DNA from: Tritrichomonas foetus | Taxonomy: Eukaryota > Parabasalia > Tritrichomonadida > Tritrichomonadidae | Reading direction: 5' to 3' | DNA length: 32,256 nt | Assembly: GCA_001839685.1 (NCBI GenBank) | Contig: MLAK01000884.1 | Coordinates: forward strand, 18,898 to 51,153 | Shown here: in pieces, positions 24,901 to 32,256 of the stretch | Layout: each line of letters begins with the position of its first letter | How positions within the stretch are numbered: position 1 is the stretch's first letter | Notes under the pieces: generated by a model | What the model saw: the letters and a program-made list of their open reading frames with translations, nothing else | Told to the model about the DNA's origin: nothing | Databases searched by the model: none | Program-made: the position numbers and the translations under genes

Positions 24901-27900
24901 AATGCCTGCTTCAATTTCACTCATTCTCTTAACTGTTGATAATGTTTCAAATTCTTTTTGCCCTTTTATTGTAGTTGTTATGGGAATATATTTTTTGGCA
25001 GTTTGTGAATAAAGTCGTAAAATGTTGGAATAGTCAACCTCTTCAATTAGTTGAGGATTGAAAACTATTTTATTATTATCTTCAAACAAATTTTCTAAAG
25101 CTTTTAATTCTTCTTTTTTTGTTATGAATTTATATGCAAGAATTATTATTTCTCTAAATTCTTTTAGATAATTAGTGTCAAAAAATTTACTCATAAATTC
25201 GCAAACAGTAACTAAAAATCTTAAATAACAATTGGAAAAAACACTACATCGAGCGGCTCTTAATGCAACAGGAAGTGGATTGTGAGTATTTTTATCAATA
25301 ATTTTAAAGTTAGCAATTACATTGAGAATTAATTCGCATGCAAACTTTTTTTGATAAGGAGTATACATGAACCCATTTCCAGTTGAAATTTGTAAAAAGT
25401 TGGTTAAGCGGCTTGATATAATAATTTTAGAAATAAATGTAATCAAATCTAAAAAATTTAATTGTTCAACCCATTCACAGTTCACTAAATCTTCTGGGAA
25501 ATTATCAAATACTATGTTCGATATTTCAGAATTGATAATATCTGGATGTTTAATAATTTCATTATTTTTAAGTTGACTTAAATCAAGCATTGCTGTTGTA
25601 ACCTCACTGTTTTGAAGAGTAATTTTAACTCTATCAGAGTCAAATGAATTCTGAATTGTTGAAGTAATCATTCCAAAATTAGATAAAATAGAAATAAGTT
25701 TCAAATCTTTTGAAAATACTTCATATTCTTTCAAAGGAAGTTTCAAAAGTGCTGCTAGAATGTCATCCACAAGTTGTGAATGTATAATTTCAGAATCACC
25801 TCTGAAAACAGAAAGTGCTTGATATGATAGAAGTTTATTTAACATCATAATTAGGGTTGGTGCAAAATTAGGTCTTTTGATTTGAAAACCTTGCATGAAA
25901 GTTGCAAAATTAACTTGCGATTTATCTTCATTCTCGAAAATTAAATTTATTGGTGTATTAAACAAAATTGCAAAAGCATAATACCATGTTTCCTTGAGAG
26001 CGATAATATAAGGTCGTGAAAACGCATAATTTAACAGTCCTGAATCAATTATATAATAAGGATTCTTATACGAATAAAATGCAATCAATTCAAAGAAATA
26101 ATGAGTGCGAAAATCTTCAAAATATAATGAGTACTCAAGCAATTTAGCTAATGTGTATTTCTCTATATTGATTTCTTTCATTATTTTGAGGAAAGTTTGA
26201 AGGAAAAGAGATTGTAAAGTTGATTCTGGTGTAAATAACTGAAGAAGATTTTTAACAGGGAAATTGTCAGATGAAAGATGAAGAGACCAAAGTGAAACTG
26301 TTAGTGTATCATTTAAGAATTTAGTAATTGGATTCATATCTCCATTTGATGCGCAAATAATTAGTATTTTGGAAATCAAAACTAGAATTTGTGCCACAAC
26401 TTCGTCATTGTTCTCAATGTTGCGAATAATTGATATTAAATGAATGTCCATTCTTGAATTAATGAACTCAGAAGTAATGTAAGTAGAATTATCAAAATCA
26501 TATTTAATTAAATCAATGTATGAAACTACAAACTGACTTTGATTTAAGAAAAATTCATAATCTGTAATTGTCCAATACATAAACAAGTAAAAATCTTTTT
26601 CATCTAGAATCATAGAAGGCAATTGGTGATAAAAAACCAACAAATTATCCAGAATTGATCCTTCACATTTCTTCAAAGCGCGTAATAATTTAATAATCAT
26701 GTATCTTTTATAAAAAATATCTTTTTGAAAAGTAATCATTTTCAGCATAGCTGAAAATATTTGAGTAAATTGAGAAATTGATGTAATTTTTTCATATTCT
26801 TTATAAAATGATTCTAGGCGAACACGATCACATGAGAAATAATGAGCAAAACTAGAATAAGGAACTTTATACACACCACCATTAGATTCACCAAATAACA
26901 TCAATGTTTCATTGATGTAAATTTCTGTATCAAGATACATTCTTCCCATTCCATCGCCGAATGTAATTGATGAAGGCATAGACCATTCAGATTTCAGTGT
27001 TGCATTGATATTAAATTTTTCAATTTTAACATTTACTTTATCAAGATTAAAAGAAACCAAAACAGTAAATAATTTATCTGATTGATAAACATTATAATTA
27101 TTATTTGAATTCTTAAAATTCAAGGGATAAATATTTTGACTATTTTTGGTAGAAATTTCAATATTCCCTTCATTATAAGTGATTGTGACATTATTACAAA
27201 TTAAAATAGTACTGCTTGAGTTTTCATATTCAGGTGGAATCATAAATTTAAAAGAAATTGTTTTAATGTCATTCTTTGTAAAAATTAAAGAAGTAGGCTG
27301 TCCATTTCGGAATTCATAAAGTTCAAACTGTGGCAACTTTGTATTTATGAAAGATGGTAAGTTATCAATATCATGAATTATTTCATCAATAAATGTTGGA
27401 TCTATATAGCGATTTACGATTTCCCTATAATGAGGGACATTATCGACTACCTTCATATTTCTCTTCAGAAACATTGGAATTCCATATCTTCCTGCATTAT
27501 ATAAACATGCAGGAGAATTGGTATCAAAATCATCAATAAAAAGAAGAAGCGAGGGAACATTTAAAAACTTATTTAAATCATTTAAAGCTATTGATGCTAA
27601 TAATTCTTTATTTTTAAAGAAGGGTGAATCAAATGGTAATTTGTTTATATATTCATCTATTTCTTTCCTTGGACCGAATTTTGTTAAAACACGAATCATT
27701 CGAATAACATTTTCTGGATTAGTCGTTATAACTGTATCAAAAATAGTGAATCCATTACAATCTAAAAAGTTTTCATAATATTTTGGACAAGCATCTTGAT
27801 CAATAACTTCTATTAAAAGATCGCAAATTTCAGGATTAATGATATTAGACAAAACTACAATAAAAATTTCGGTTGAAATATCAATAAACAACATTTCTTT

Positions 27901-29247
27901 TAAAGTGTTTTTCATTTCATGGTTATAATTTGAGATCAATTTTGAGACAACAACACTTCTATCAGAAATATCTGCTGATTCAGCGAAAACTTCAGTTAAA
28001 ATATTAGGGAAATATTTGCATTGACATGAAAAGAAATGAATAATTTTGGATGGAGGTGCTTTGATAATGAAAAACTCAATAAAGTTACTATTGAGAAGTG
28101 TTTGTGGAGAAATTCTTTGTGTTTTTAAGAAATTATAAAGTATTTCTATAAAAATATAATCAGCATTTTCTCTTTCTATTATCCAATAAAAGACTGTGCT
28201 TAAATATGGCTCGATATCAGTCTTATTCATGATTTTAGTAATAATTTTATAATTTTCTAGAGTCATTTTATCTTCGTCTATTACCCATAAATCAATTGGT
28301 TTGAATTCTTGTAAAATATCAATATCAACTTCATCAATTAAATTTAAAATACAAGTTTTATATTTATCATAATTGACATACATTTCAAATAAACCATTTA
28401 AAACTGAAGCTGTTTTTGCGCCAATTGATAGCATTAATTTATAACACTTTTCAACATCTGCTTGCTTGCAAGCATCAATTAAAAATTTATTCAATTTAAC
28501 AAAACTGCCATTGTTCCAAAAGTCATCAAAAATTCCATTATATGACTTATAACATAACGACAGATAGTGGCATAAGAAGTGTGCACATTCTGGACAATTT
28601 TCTGATGTGAGTGAACAGGTGCACATGTCAATTGTAGTTTGTGACACAGAATTATAATAATGTTCAGGAACAGTTGAAAAAAGTAAAAACATCACACAAT
28701 CAATTGCATCAATATTTTCACTAATAAAAAATGATGTGAAAATTAAAGTCAAGCCATCGTAGTTAATAAAATCATGGAAGAACTCTTCATCAAGAAATAA
28801 GATTTGGGCAAACTCCATTGACCTTTTTATGCAATCTGGATCAGTTTTTGCATGTTTAATAACAGCACAATAAAATGGAATGAATTCTGACGAATCTGGA
28901 AATTTGCCAAGTTGGCTTCCAATTAAGTCAAGAGCTTTAAAAATTTTCACATATGTTATTTCCTTCTCAAAAATTTGGCTGGTAAATTTAATGACATATC
29001 CGATAAAATCTTTATAAATAGCCATAATTTTTGGCGATTGGGCTTGGACACTATTAATCGGTTGAAAAACATCGATGAATGTTGTAGTTATTTGGTAGAA
29101 GCTTTCAAATTGAATGGTAATATTATTAATCGACGCCAATCTGTTTAAAGTTTCATTGAAAAGATTGATTTTATGCATTTGGTCTGTATTTATCGTTTTG
29201 GTAGGATCAGGAGGCTGTCGAAAAAGGCTTCCAATTGCTTTGAACAT
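21994..29247 (-). CDS. Giant BEACH-WD40 protein with C-terminal zinc finger
   Basis: This 2417-residue protein has the domain order of BEACH proteins (LYST, neurobeachin, WDFY3/ALFY), large scaffolds for vesicle and lysosome traffic. A long helical armadillo-like region fills residues 1 to about 1550. In it, about 670-830 looks beta-rich and may be a concanavalin A-like lectin fold, as in the family. A PH-like region follows at about 1580-1755. The BEACH domain begins near 1795 with K-I-S-T-F-D-Y-L-V-Y-L-N-F-A-G-F-R-S-F, continues with Q-Y-P-I-F-P-W-V-V, L-S-K-P-M-G-Q-L, H-Y-F-Y-G-C-H-Y-S-N and R-L-P-P-F, and ends near 2040. WD40-like repeats occupy about 2110-2370. The last 40 residues hold eight cysteines as four C-x2-C pairs, a likely two-zinc FYVE-related finger. 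Family membership is sure; the specific subfamily and cargo are not. Confidence 0.9.
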   Translation of the reverse strand: MFKAIGSLFRQPPDPTKTINTDQMHKINLFNETLNRLASINNITIQFESFYQITTTFIDVFQPINSVQAQSPKIMAIYKDFIGYVIKFTSQIFEKEITYVKIFKALDLIGSQLGKFPDSSEFIPFYCAVIKHAKTDPDCIKRSMEFAQILFLDEEFFHDFINYDGLTLIFTSFFISENIDAIDCVMFLLFSTVPEHYYNSVSQTTIDMCTCSLTSENCPECAHFLCHYLSLCYKSYNGIFDDFWNNGSFVKLNKFLIDACKQADVEKCYKLMLSIGAKTASVLNGLFEMYVNYDKYKTCILNLIDEVDIDILQEFKPIDLWVIDEDKMTLENYKIITKIMNKTDIEPYLSTVFYWIIERENADYIFIEILYNFLKTQRISPQTLLNSNFIEFFIIKAPPSKIIHFFSCQCKYFPNILTEVFAESADISDRSVVVSKLISNYNHEMKNTLKEMLFIDISTEIFIVVLSNIINPEICDLLIEVIDQDACPKYYENFLDCNGFTIFDTVITTNPENVIRMIRVLTKFGPRKEIDEYINKLPFDSPFFKNKELLASIALNDLNKFLNVPSLLLFIDDFDTNSPACLYNAGRYGIPMFLKRNMKVVDNVPHYREIVNRYIDPTFIDEIIHDIDNLPSFINTKLPQFELYEFRNGQPTSLIFTKNDIKTISFKFMIPPEYENSSSTILICNNVTITYNEGNIEISTKNSQNIYPLNFKNSNNNYNVYQSDKLFTVLVSFNLDKVNVKIEKFNINATLKSEWSMPSSITFGDGMGRMYLDTEIYINETLMLFGESNGGVYKVPYSSFAHYFSCDRVRLESFYKEYEKITSISQFTQIFSAMLKMITFQKDIFYKRYMIIKLLRALKKCEGSILDNLLVFYHQLPSMILDEKDFYLFMYWTITDYEFFLNQSQFVVSYIDLIKYDFDNSTYITSEFINSRMDIHLISIIRNIENNDEVVAQILVLISKILIICASNGDMNPITKFLNDTLTVSLWSLHLSSDNFPVKNLLQLFTPESTLQSLFLQTFLKIMKEINIEKYTLAKLLEYSLYFEDFRTHYFFELIAFYSYKNPYYIIDSGLLNYAFSRPYIIALKETWYYAFAILFNTPINLIFENEDKSQVNFATFMQGFQIKRPNFAPTLIMMLNKLLSYQALSVFRGDSEIIHSQLVDDILAALLKLPLKEYEVFSKDLKLISILSNFGMITSTIQNSFDSDRVKITLQNSEVTTAMLDLSQLKNNEIIKHPDIINSEISNIVFDNFPEDLVNCEWVEQLNFLDLITFISKIIISSRLTNFLQISTGNGFMYTPYQKKFACELILNVIANFKIIDKNTHNPLPVALRAARCSVFSNCYLRFLVTVCEFMSKFFDTNYLKEFREIIILAYKFITKKEELKALENLFEDNNKIVFNPQLIEEVDYSNILRLYSQTAKKYIPITTTIKGQKEFETLSTVKRMSEIEAGISNYFDSDFRISMTNTIMKWVNKLEKSANKVLLYSKIEKVALFYNSVKGKFTNLSKYCRLIEFYIFKFIQFEHRWERNYGDFEIKSYFLSQICQPYYSPRVVSPSPFIIKSPPFGEKARNIKDYININVAAPQSKINSVEIFGKICAPTEWCQDKRIFEYSHIFGTNLMNDFPISFGEYNSVHECQLMYFVHTLPCLLFIYDDKIRLLLLANKDSLIDSLQKPIALFPLNEQVLMNDFHNVSLFAGHFLFTFEDERFVKIDHHYFVHVKNALSLFFILDPNIILVFPNTSDRDILYNRYSKETKNSVPNFTSTLPDISLNSPNNNYQTNQIIPNQQSQQFLASISLHDATINWLEYKISTFDYLVYLNFAGFRSFTDSTQYPIFPWVVAHDNIEQRDLSKPMGQLNKDRAIHYDEIYEEMEPHYFYGCHYSNPANVFWFLMRLPPFNFFLWDLNNGWDDKSRLFWSIKDAFESAARNNQTDLKEQIPEMYSISELLVNSSSLNCLPENVVLPEWANSSPILYTLNHRKHLEKTEEIQKWIDLVFGYIQNGDEAVNHKNLFLPTAYHENTPESLQMTQEVYENQVNNFGQCPTQLFTKEHPQRSLYIHSSVNELFTEMKIKTGNIPCEGILLDSNNLKIAPKNSTPIPPFYAYTVSYQNENIICVNNIETKELLACHKDPDGYYCNHVDTSNDGVFIITSYSNGLVKVYQIVYRKNLPKSIKIVTTFTQKFECLISTISTRDFLAFSYFRNYKLVIWNIASTMKHRQFDFTSPPLTDEEKNGKEADIHVVDMIIDDFDGCLSVLTCNKVIQFQINGNEKLREFDFNLENNDKGDKFGGIKLTKIELIPLNYSFDERVIVVGDNRGSLHFLSVDSKTNRLDLIGSKENIVPKEISHIIFNEITENLIITDTMNHSATIQLMLFKQRTPISRCSICLHELSAKCEKCQMSICPSCSRYGVCSNCLTMDLIPV

Positions 29248-30616
29248 GACTTTATTTTGAAACTTTTTGCATGTAACGATAGCAAAAAATTACAAAAAAA
29301 TGATGTCAATAGAATTAATCATTGAATTTTGGTTTGTTTTTCTATAGATTTCTGTAAAAATAAAAATGTCATCATTTTTCAAATGAGATTGTTTATTTTT
29401 AATTGAAAACTAATAATATTATTATAGTTAAGTATAAAATCATATGTATTCCATGTTTTATAGGTTATAATGATGAATATATCAAGATAAGCAGGAATTT
29501 TGTCGATTTTAATTGAGAGGAATCGATTTTCTTTTATTGAATCGAAATTTGGTTGTCATTTTCATTCGTAATTAGTCACTGTTAGGTTAATAAGTGATGT
29601 GTTAACTATTTTCATGGATCATTAATTTTGGGATTTTCCTTTCGAGTCTGAACAGAAACTCATATGATCACTATGAGATGGTAGCTCTACTCTTTAAAAC
29701 AACATTCAACAAATTCGAAAAAAAATATAGTTATTTTTATGATTCTGACATTCGATTTCTGTGTAAATATTATCTAATAACTCACTTCCTGTTAACAAGA
29801 TAGTGAATTAAAGTCGTAAAATGAATAAACATGGAAAAAAAGTTCATGTGAAATAAAAATTGGCAATTTATTAAAAATGAGCAATGTATTTAGATACTTA
29901 CCAGATTTTAAAGTTTTAAAATTATTTCTCCTCTTATCTACAGGTTTTTAGTCAGATTGCATGTAAAATTAGTGTCTGACTTTATCACAATGAGTAACTT
30001 AAAATCCAGGAAAAAATTGATGGTATTATACCATTGGTATAAGAGCATGGATGATATTAGGCTATCAAATACTAACATATCCAAATCTCGTGGTCAAATT
30101 AGATGTTATCCTATCATTTAATCTACATAAACTATGAATTTATGAATTTAATTAAATAGCTACGTGAAAAATTGTTTGCTGTAGGGTATAATGCGTGTAA
30201 TATGGGTTTCTGTACAGACTCTACCTCTTAATATTTGCCACCTTATTGTAGGTGTTATACTATAAACCAAGCATAAAGTCTGATTTCTAATTACAATGAA
30301 ATGTATTTTTTCAATTTTTGGCGATTTTTTCGCTTGCATTATTTTTAACATGAATTAAAATTCAAGATATACTAAGTATTTTGTGTTATTTTAGGATAAT
30401 TGAGATGCATAAAAAATGTATGCAATGCTTGAAAACAATAATTAGAATTCATCACGCTTTTCAACATTTGTCGATACATTAATTGATTTATGTTGTCTAT
30501 AGATAACAGTTTGATGTATAATGTTAAGTGGAATTTATCCGCCATAAATCTTGCGAAAACTTCTTCAAAAAATGTGAAATGAAATTTCACTGAATTTATC
30601 AAACATTTTTCCAAAA
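29248..30616. other. Divergent intergenic spacer, 1.4 kb
   Basis: This is the longest spacer in the window and lies between divergent starts (BEACH gene minus, CCZ1-like gene plus). Two short minus-strand ORFs (30160-30351, 63 codons; 30372-30614, 80 codons) lie here but show no domain, composition or start context that I trust. Small inverted repeats occur at 29662-29682, 30021-30042 and 30239-30254. No tRNA or rRNA gene was recognised. Confidence 0.55.
30599..30603 (+). promoter_or_regulatory. Possible variant Initiator (TCAAA)
   Basis: TCAAA has its central A at 30601, 16 nt before the ATG at 30617. It breaks the Y at +2 of the canonical Inr. A canonical TCACT lies further out at 30587-30591 (28 nt before the ATG). 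Either could be the start site. Confidence 0.3.
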
Positions 30617-31924
30617 ATGAATAGTCTTTTTAACTTCATAGTATTTGATTCCATAGTCGAAGAAAAAGAAGGAGCAGTTAATGACGTATTTTATTCATTT
30701 TCAACAAACAATGAATTCAACAATGATGAAAATCGCAAAATGATCGAAGTCGGAATCTTGACCACTTTTATATTTTTTTGTAATAATTTTAAACCAAATA
30801 ATAACTGCGATTATATATTTACTGGGAAACGTGAGATATGCTTAATTCACATTGGAGAATCCGTATTCATCTCGGCATCTTTGATTTCGACTGTGGCAAC
30901 TCACAGATTGGTTCTCCAATCAGTTTTAAATTCAATCAAAAACATATTATTTTTAAATATATTACCACCTAAAAGAAATGGAAATGGAAAAATCACAAAT
31001 GAATTTCAAACAGGAATTAATAAATTTTTACCACAAATCATCTCTCTAATACGTTGGAATGATTTAATATTTACAGAATTGTGGGATGCGAGCCTTCCTC
31101 TGGTAGGTTTATCTCAGCAATCTCGAAACTTGTTTGAATATGATCTAAGAGAAGTTCAAAATGATAATGATTTTATCTTTGGTCTGATTTTAACAGTAAG
31201 AGATAAACTAATTGCCCATACTACTGACCCTGAACTTTCTAGATTATTAATTACCTTAATTTTTTCAAAGTTTAGTTTCTTTTTTCCACGTAAACTAAAG
31301 AAAAAAGAAAATGTTTTAAGATGGATTATTGGCTATAATAAAGAACAAAATGGAAGTATAAATGTTTTCACTCCACCAATTATCTGGAATGGGAAAAAAT
31401 ATGCTATAGCTGCTCTCCAATATAACAAAGTTCGTTTAATCATGATTTTGGATCCAAATAAAACTGATTTATATTCACAACTGAATACTATCACAAAAAA
31501 ACTCTCTTTAATTATGTTCAGATGTGATTCTCTTGATGATCCGACAATGAAAATTAAAAACATATTTGGAAAACAAATTGGTGCAAAATTGATTCATATG
31601 CCTGCTTCTAAAGAACTAAAACTATTAACCAATAAACTACAGCAATATGATTATAAAACTATTGAAAATGGGATGTTAATTGCTTATAAAACTTCATTAA
31701 ACTTGAAAGGAAACATTTCAAGTGGGGTATTTCCAGTATCAGATGGATTCATGGTTTTTTTCGAAAGAAACATTCACAAAAAGCCTTATTATGATAAGAT
31801 AATTGTAACAAAATTTAAGCCTTTCGATCTCAGTCAAGTAATTCAATTCTTAAGGAATATAACAGATGATAATGAAGTCAGTAGTAGCAACAGTATAAAA
31901 AGTATGAATAGCAGTGATATCTAG
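30617..31924 (+). CDS. CCZ1-like longin protein (Mon1-Ccz1 Rab7 GEF type)
   Basis: This 435-residue protein starts like CCZ1/INTU/HPS4-family longin proteins. The pattern is F-N-F-I-V-F-D, then E-E-K-E-G, then a short gap to V-F-Y-S-F, a helix with I-E-V-G-I-L-T-T-F-I-F-F-C-N-N-F, and I-C-L-I-H-I-G-E-S-V-F-I-S-A-S. Human CCZ1 has the same order: F-F-I-Y-N, R-E-G, I-L-F-Y, V-G-L-C-E-A-I-V-Q-F-T-R-T-F, then W-M-V-M-V-V. A second possible longin-like domain starts near residue 255 (K-Y-A-I-A-A-L-Q-Y-N-K-V-R-L-I-M-I-L). The length matches CCZ1 (about 480). CCZ1 pairs with MON1 as the exchange factor that loads Rab7 on late endosomes. The tail is Ser/Asn-rich. HPS4 or INTU homology is the main alternative. 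The function is inferred from the fold pattern, since longin sequences diverge strongly. Confidence 0.6.
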   Translation: MNSLFNFIVFDSIVEEKEGAVNDVFYSFSTNNEFNNDENRKMIEVGILTTFIFFCNNFKPNNNCDYIFTGKREICLIHIGESVFISASLISTVATHRLVLQSVLNSIKNILFLNILPPKRNGNGKITNEFQTGINKFLPQIISLIRWNDLIFTELWDASLPLVGLSQQSRNLFEYDLREVQNDNDFIFGLILTVRDKLIAHTTDPELSRLLITLIFSKFSFFFPRKLKKKENVLRWIIGYNKEQNGSINVFTPPIIWNGKKYAIAALQYNKVRLIMILDPNKTDLYSQLNTITKKLSLIMFRCDSLDDPTMKIKNIFGKQIGAKLIHMPASKELKLLTNKLQQYDYKTIENGMLIAYKTSLNLKGNISSGVFPVSDGFMVFFERNIHKKPYYDKIIVTKFKPFDLSQVIQFLRNITDDNEVSSSNSIKSMNSSDI

Positions 31925-32256
31925 AAATTTTTTAAACTTACTAAGAAGTCATTCACAATCCAAAAAGAATACTATGACTTAATTGTTCAATAATTAGGTT
32001 AGAAATAGGATTTTTTGTTTATTTTTTCATAAATTAAATAGTTTTCTTTTATATGATTAGCTAATCATTGAATTGGGTGAATTCTAAATCCAGATTTGTA
32101 ATCTACTAAATTCTTTTCAATTTTCTCAATTGATGGCTTGTTAAATCTAACAATAAGTAGAGTTCAATGGGAAATGATTAATTTTGATATAATACATTAT
32201 TCTGTAAGGGGAAAAGAGTGGATTTTGTGGGAAAAACTTTCATTCTAATCATTCAA
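31925..32256. other. 3' flanking sequence to window end
   Basis: These 332 AT-rich bases follow the CCZ1-like gene. A perfect 16-bp palindrome lies at 32053-32068. No ORF or RNA gene is recognised, and a gene may start beyond the window. Confidence 0.5.
32053..32068. repeat. Perfect 16-bp palindrome
   Basis: ATGATTAGCTAATCAT reads the same on both strands. It lies about 130 bases past the stop of the CCZ1-like gene. It might be a protein-binding site for a homodimer, or chance in AT-rich DNA. Confidence 0.9.

Noticed and set aside
30160..30351. A 63-codon minus-strand ORF in the same spacer
   Set aside because: No domain, no start context, and a composition typical of random AT-rich DNA.
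30372..30614. An 80-codon minus-strand ORF directly facing the CCZ1-like start
   Set aside because: It overlaps the likely promoter of the plus-strand gene, has no recognisable domain or Initiator, and an open frame of this size is not rare in over 1 kb of spacer.

Overview
The window looks like nuclear DNA of a parabasalid protist, most likely a Tritrichomonas- or Trichomonas-type trichomonad. It is very AT-rich. The genes are long and uninterrupted, with no visible introns, and lie on both strands with short spacers. Several starts are preceded at about 6-10 nt by the trichomonad Initiator pentamer TCA(+1)YW. The protein content also fits: a giant Pmp-like beta-helix surface protein, a DUF3447/ankyrin protein, a large BEACH protein and coiled-coil proteins. 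The species call is inference from these traits, not from a marker gene.

Layout, left to right. (1) 1-1998, minus strand: a long ORF that runs off the left edge. It has the D...D...E layout and the D-P-x-H and E-N-F-F-G motifs of P-element/THAP9-type transposases, so it is probably a mobile-element gene. (2) 3098-11503, plus: a 2801-residue type I membrane protein with a signal peptide, six tandem units of about 350 residues, one C-terminal membrane helix and a 65-residue cytoplasmic tail. (3) 11648-14236, minus: an RRM plus coiled-coil protein with a long disordered tail, divergent from (4) 14515-15612, plus, a coiled-coil protein with an S/T-P-rich head. (5) 16148-17614, plus: a protein that seems to be built of repeated, degenerate RRM-like folds. 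(6) 18040-19584, minus: a SAPS-family (PP6 regulatory subunit) protein. (7) 20229-21650, minus: an ankyrin/DUF3447 protein. (8) 21994-29247, minus: a 2417-residue BEACH protein with PH-like, BEACH and WD40 regions and a C-terminal eight-cysteine zinc finger. (9) 30617-31924, plus: a CCZ1-like longin protein.

There is no operon logic, as expected for a eukaryote. Loosely, the BEACH protein, the CCZ1-like protein and the SAPS subunit belong to endolysosomal trafficking and its phosphatase control. The big surface protein would be cargo of that system and may face the host or other microbes. I found no rRNA, tRNA or CRISPR array. The spacers hold candidate Initiators, a 39-nt poly-T tract and a few short palindromes, and little else that I can support.
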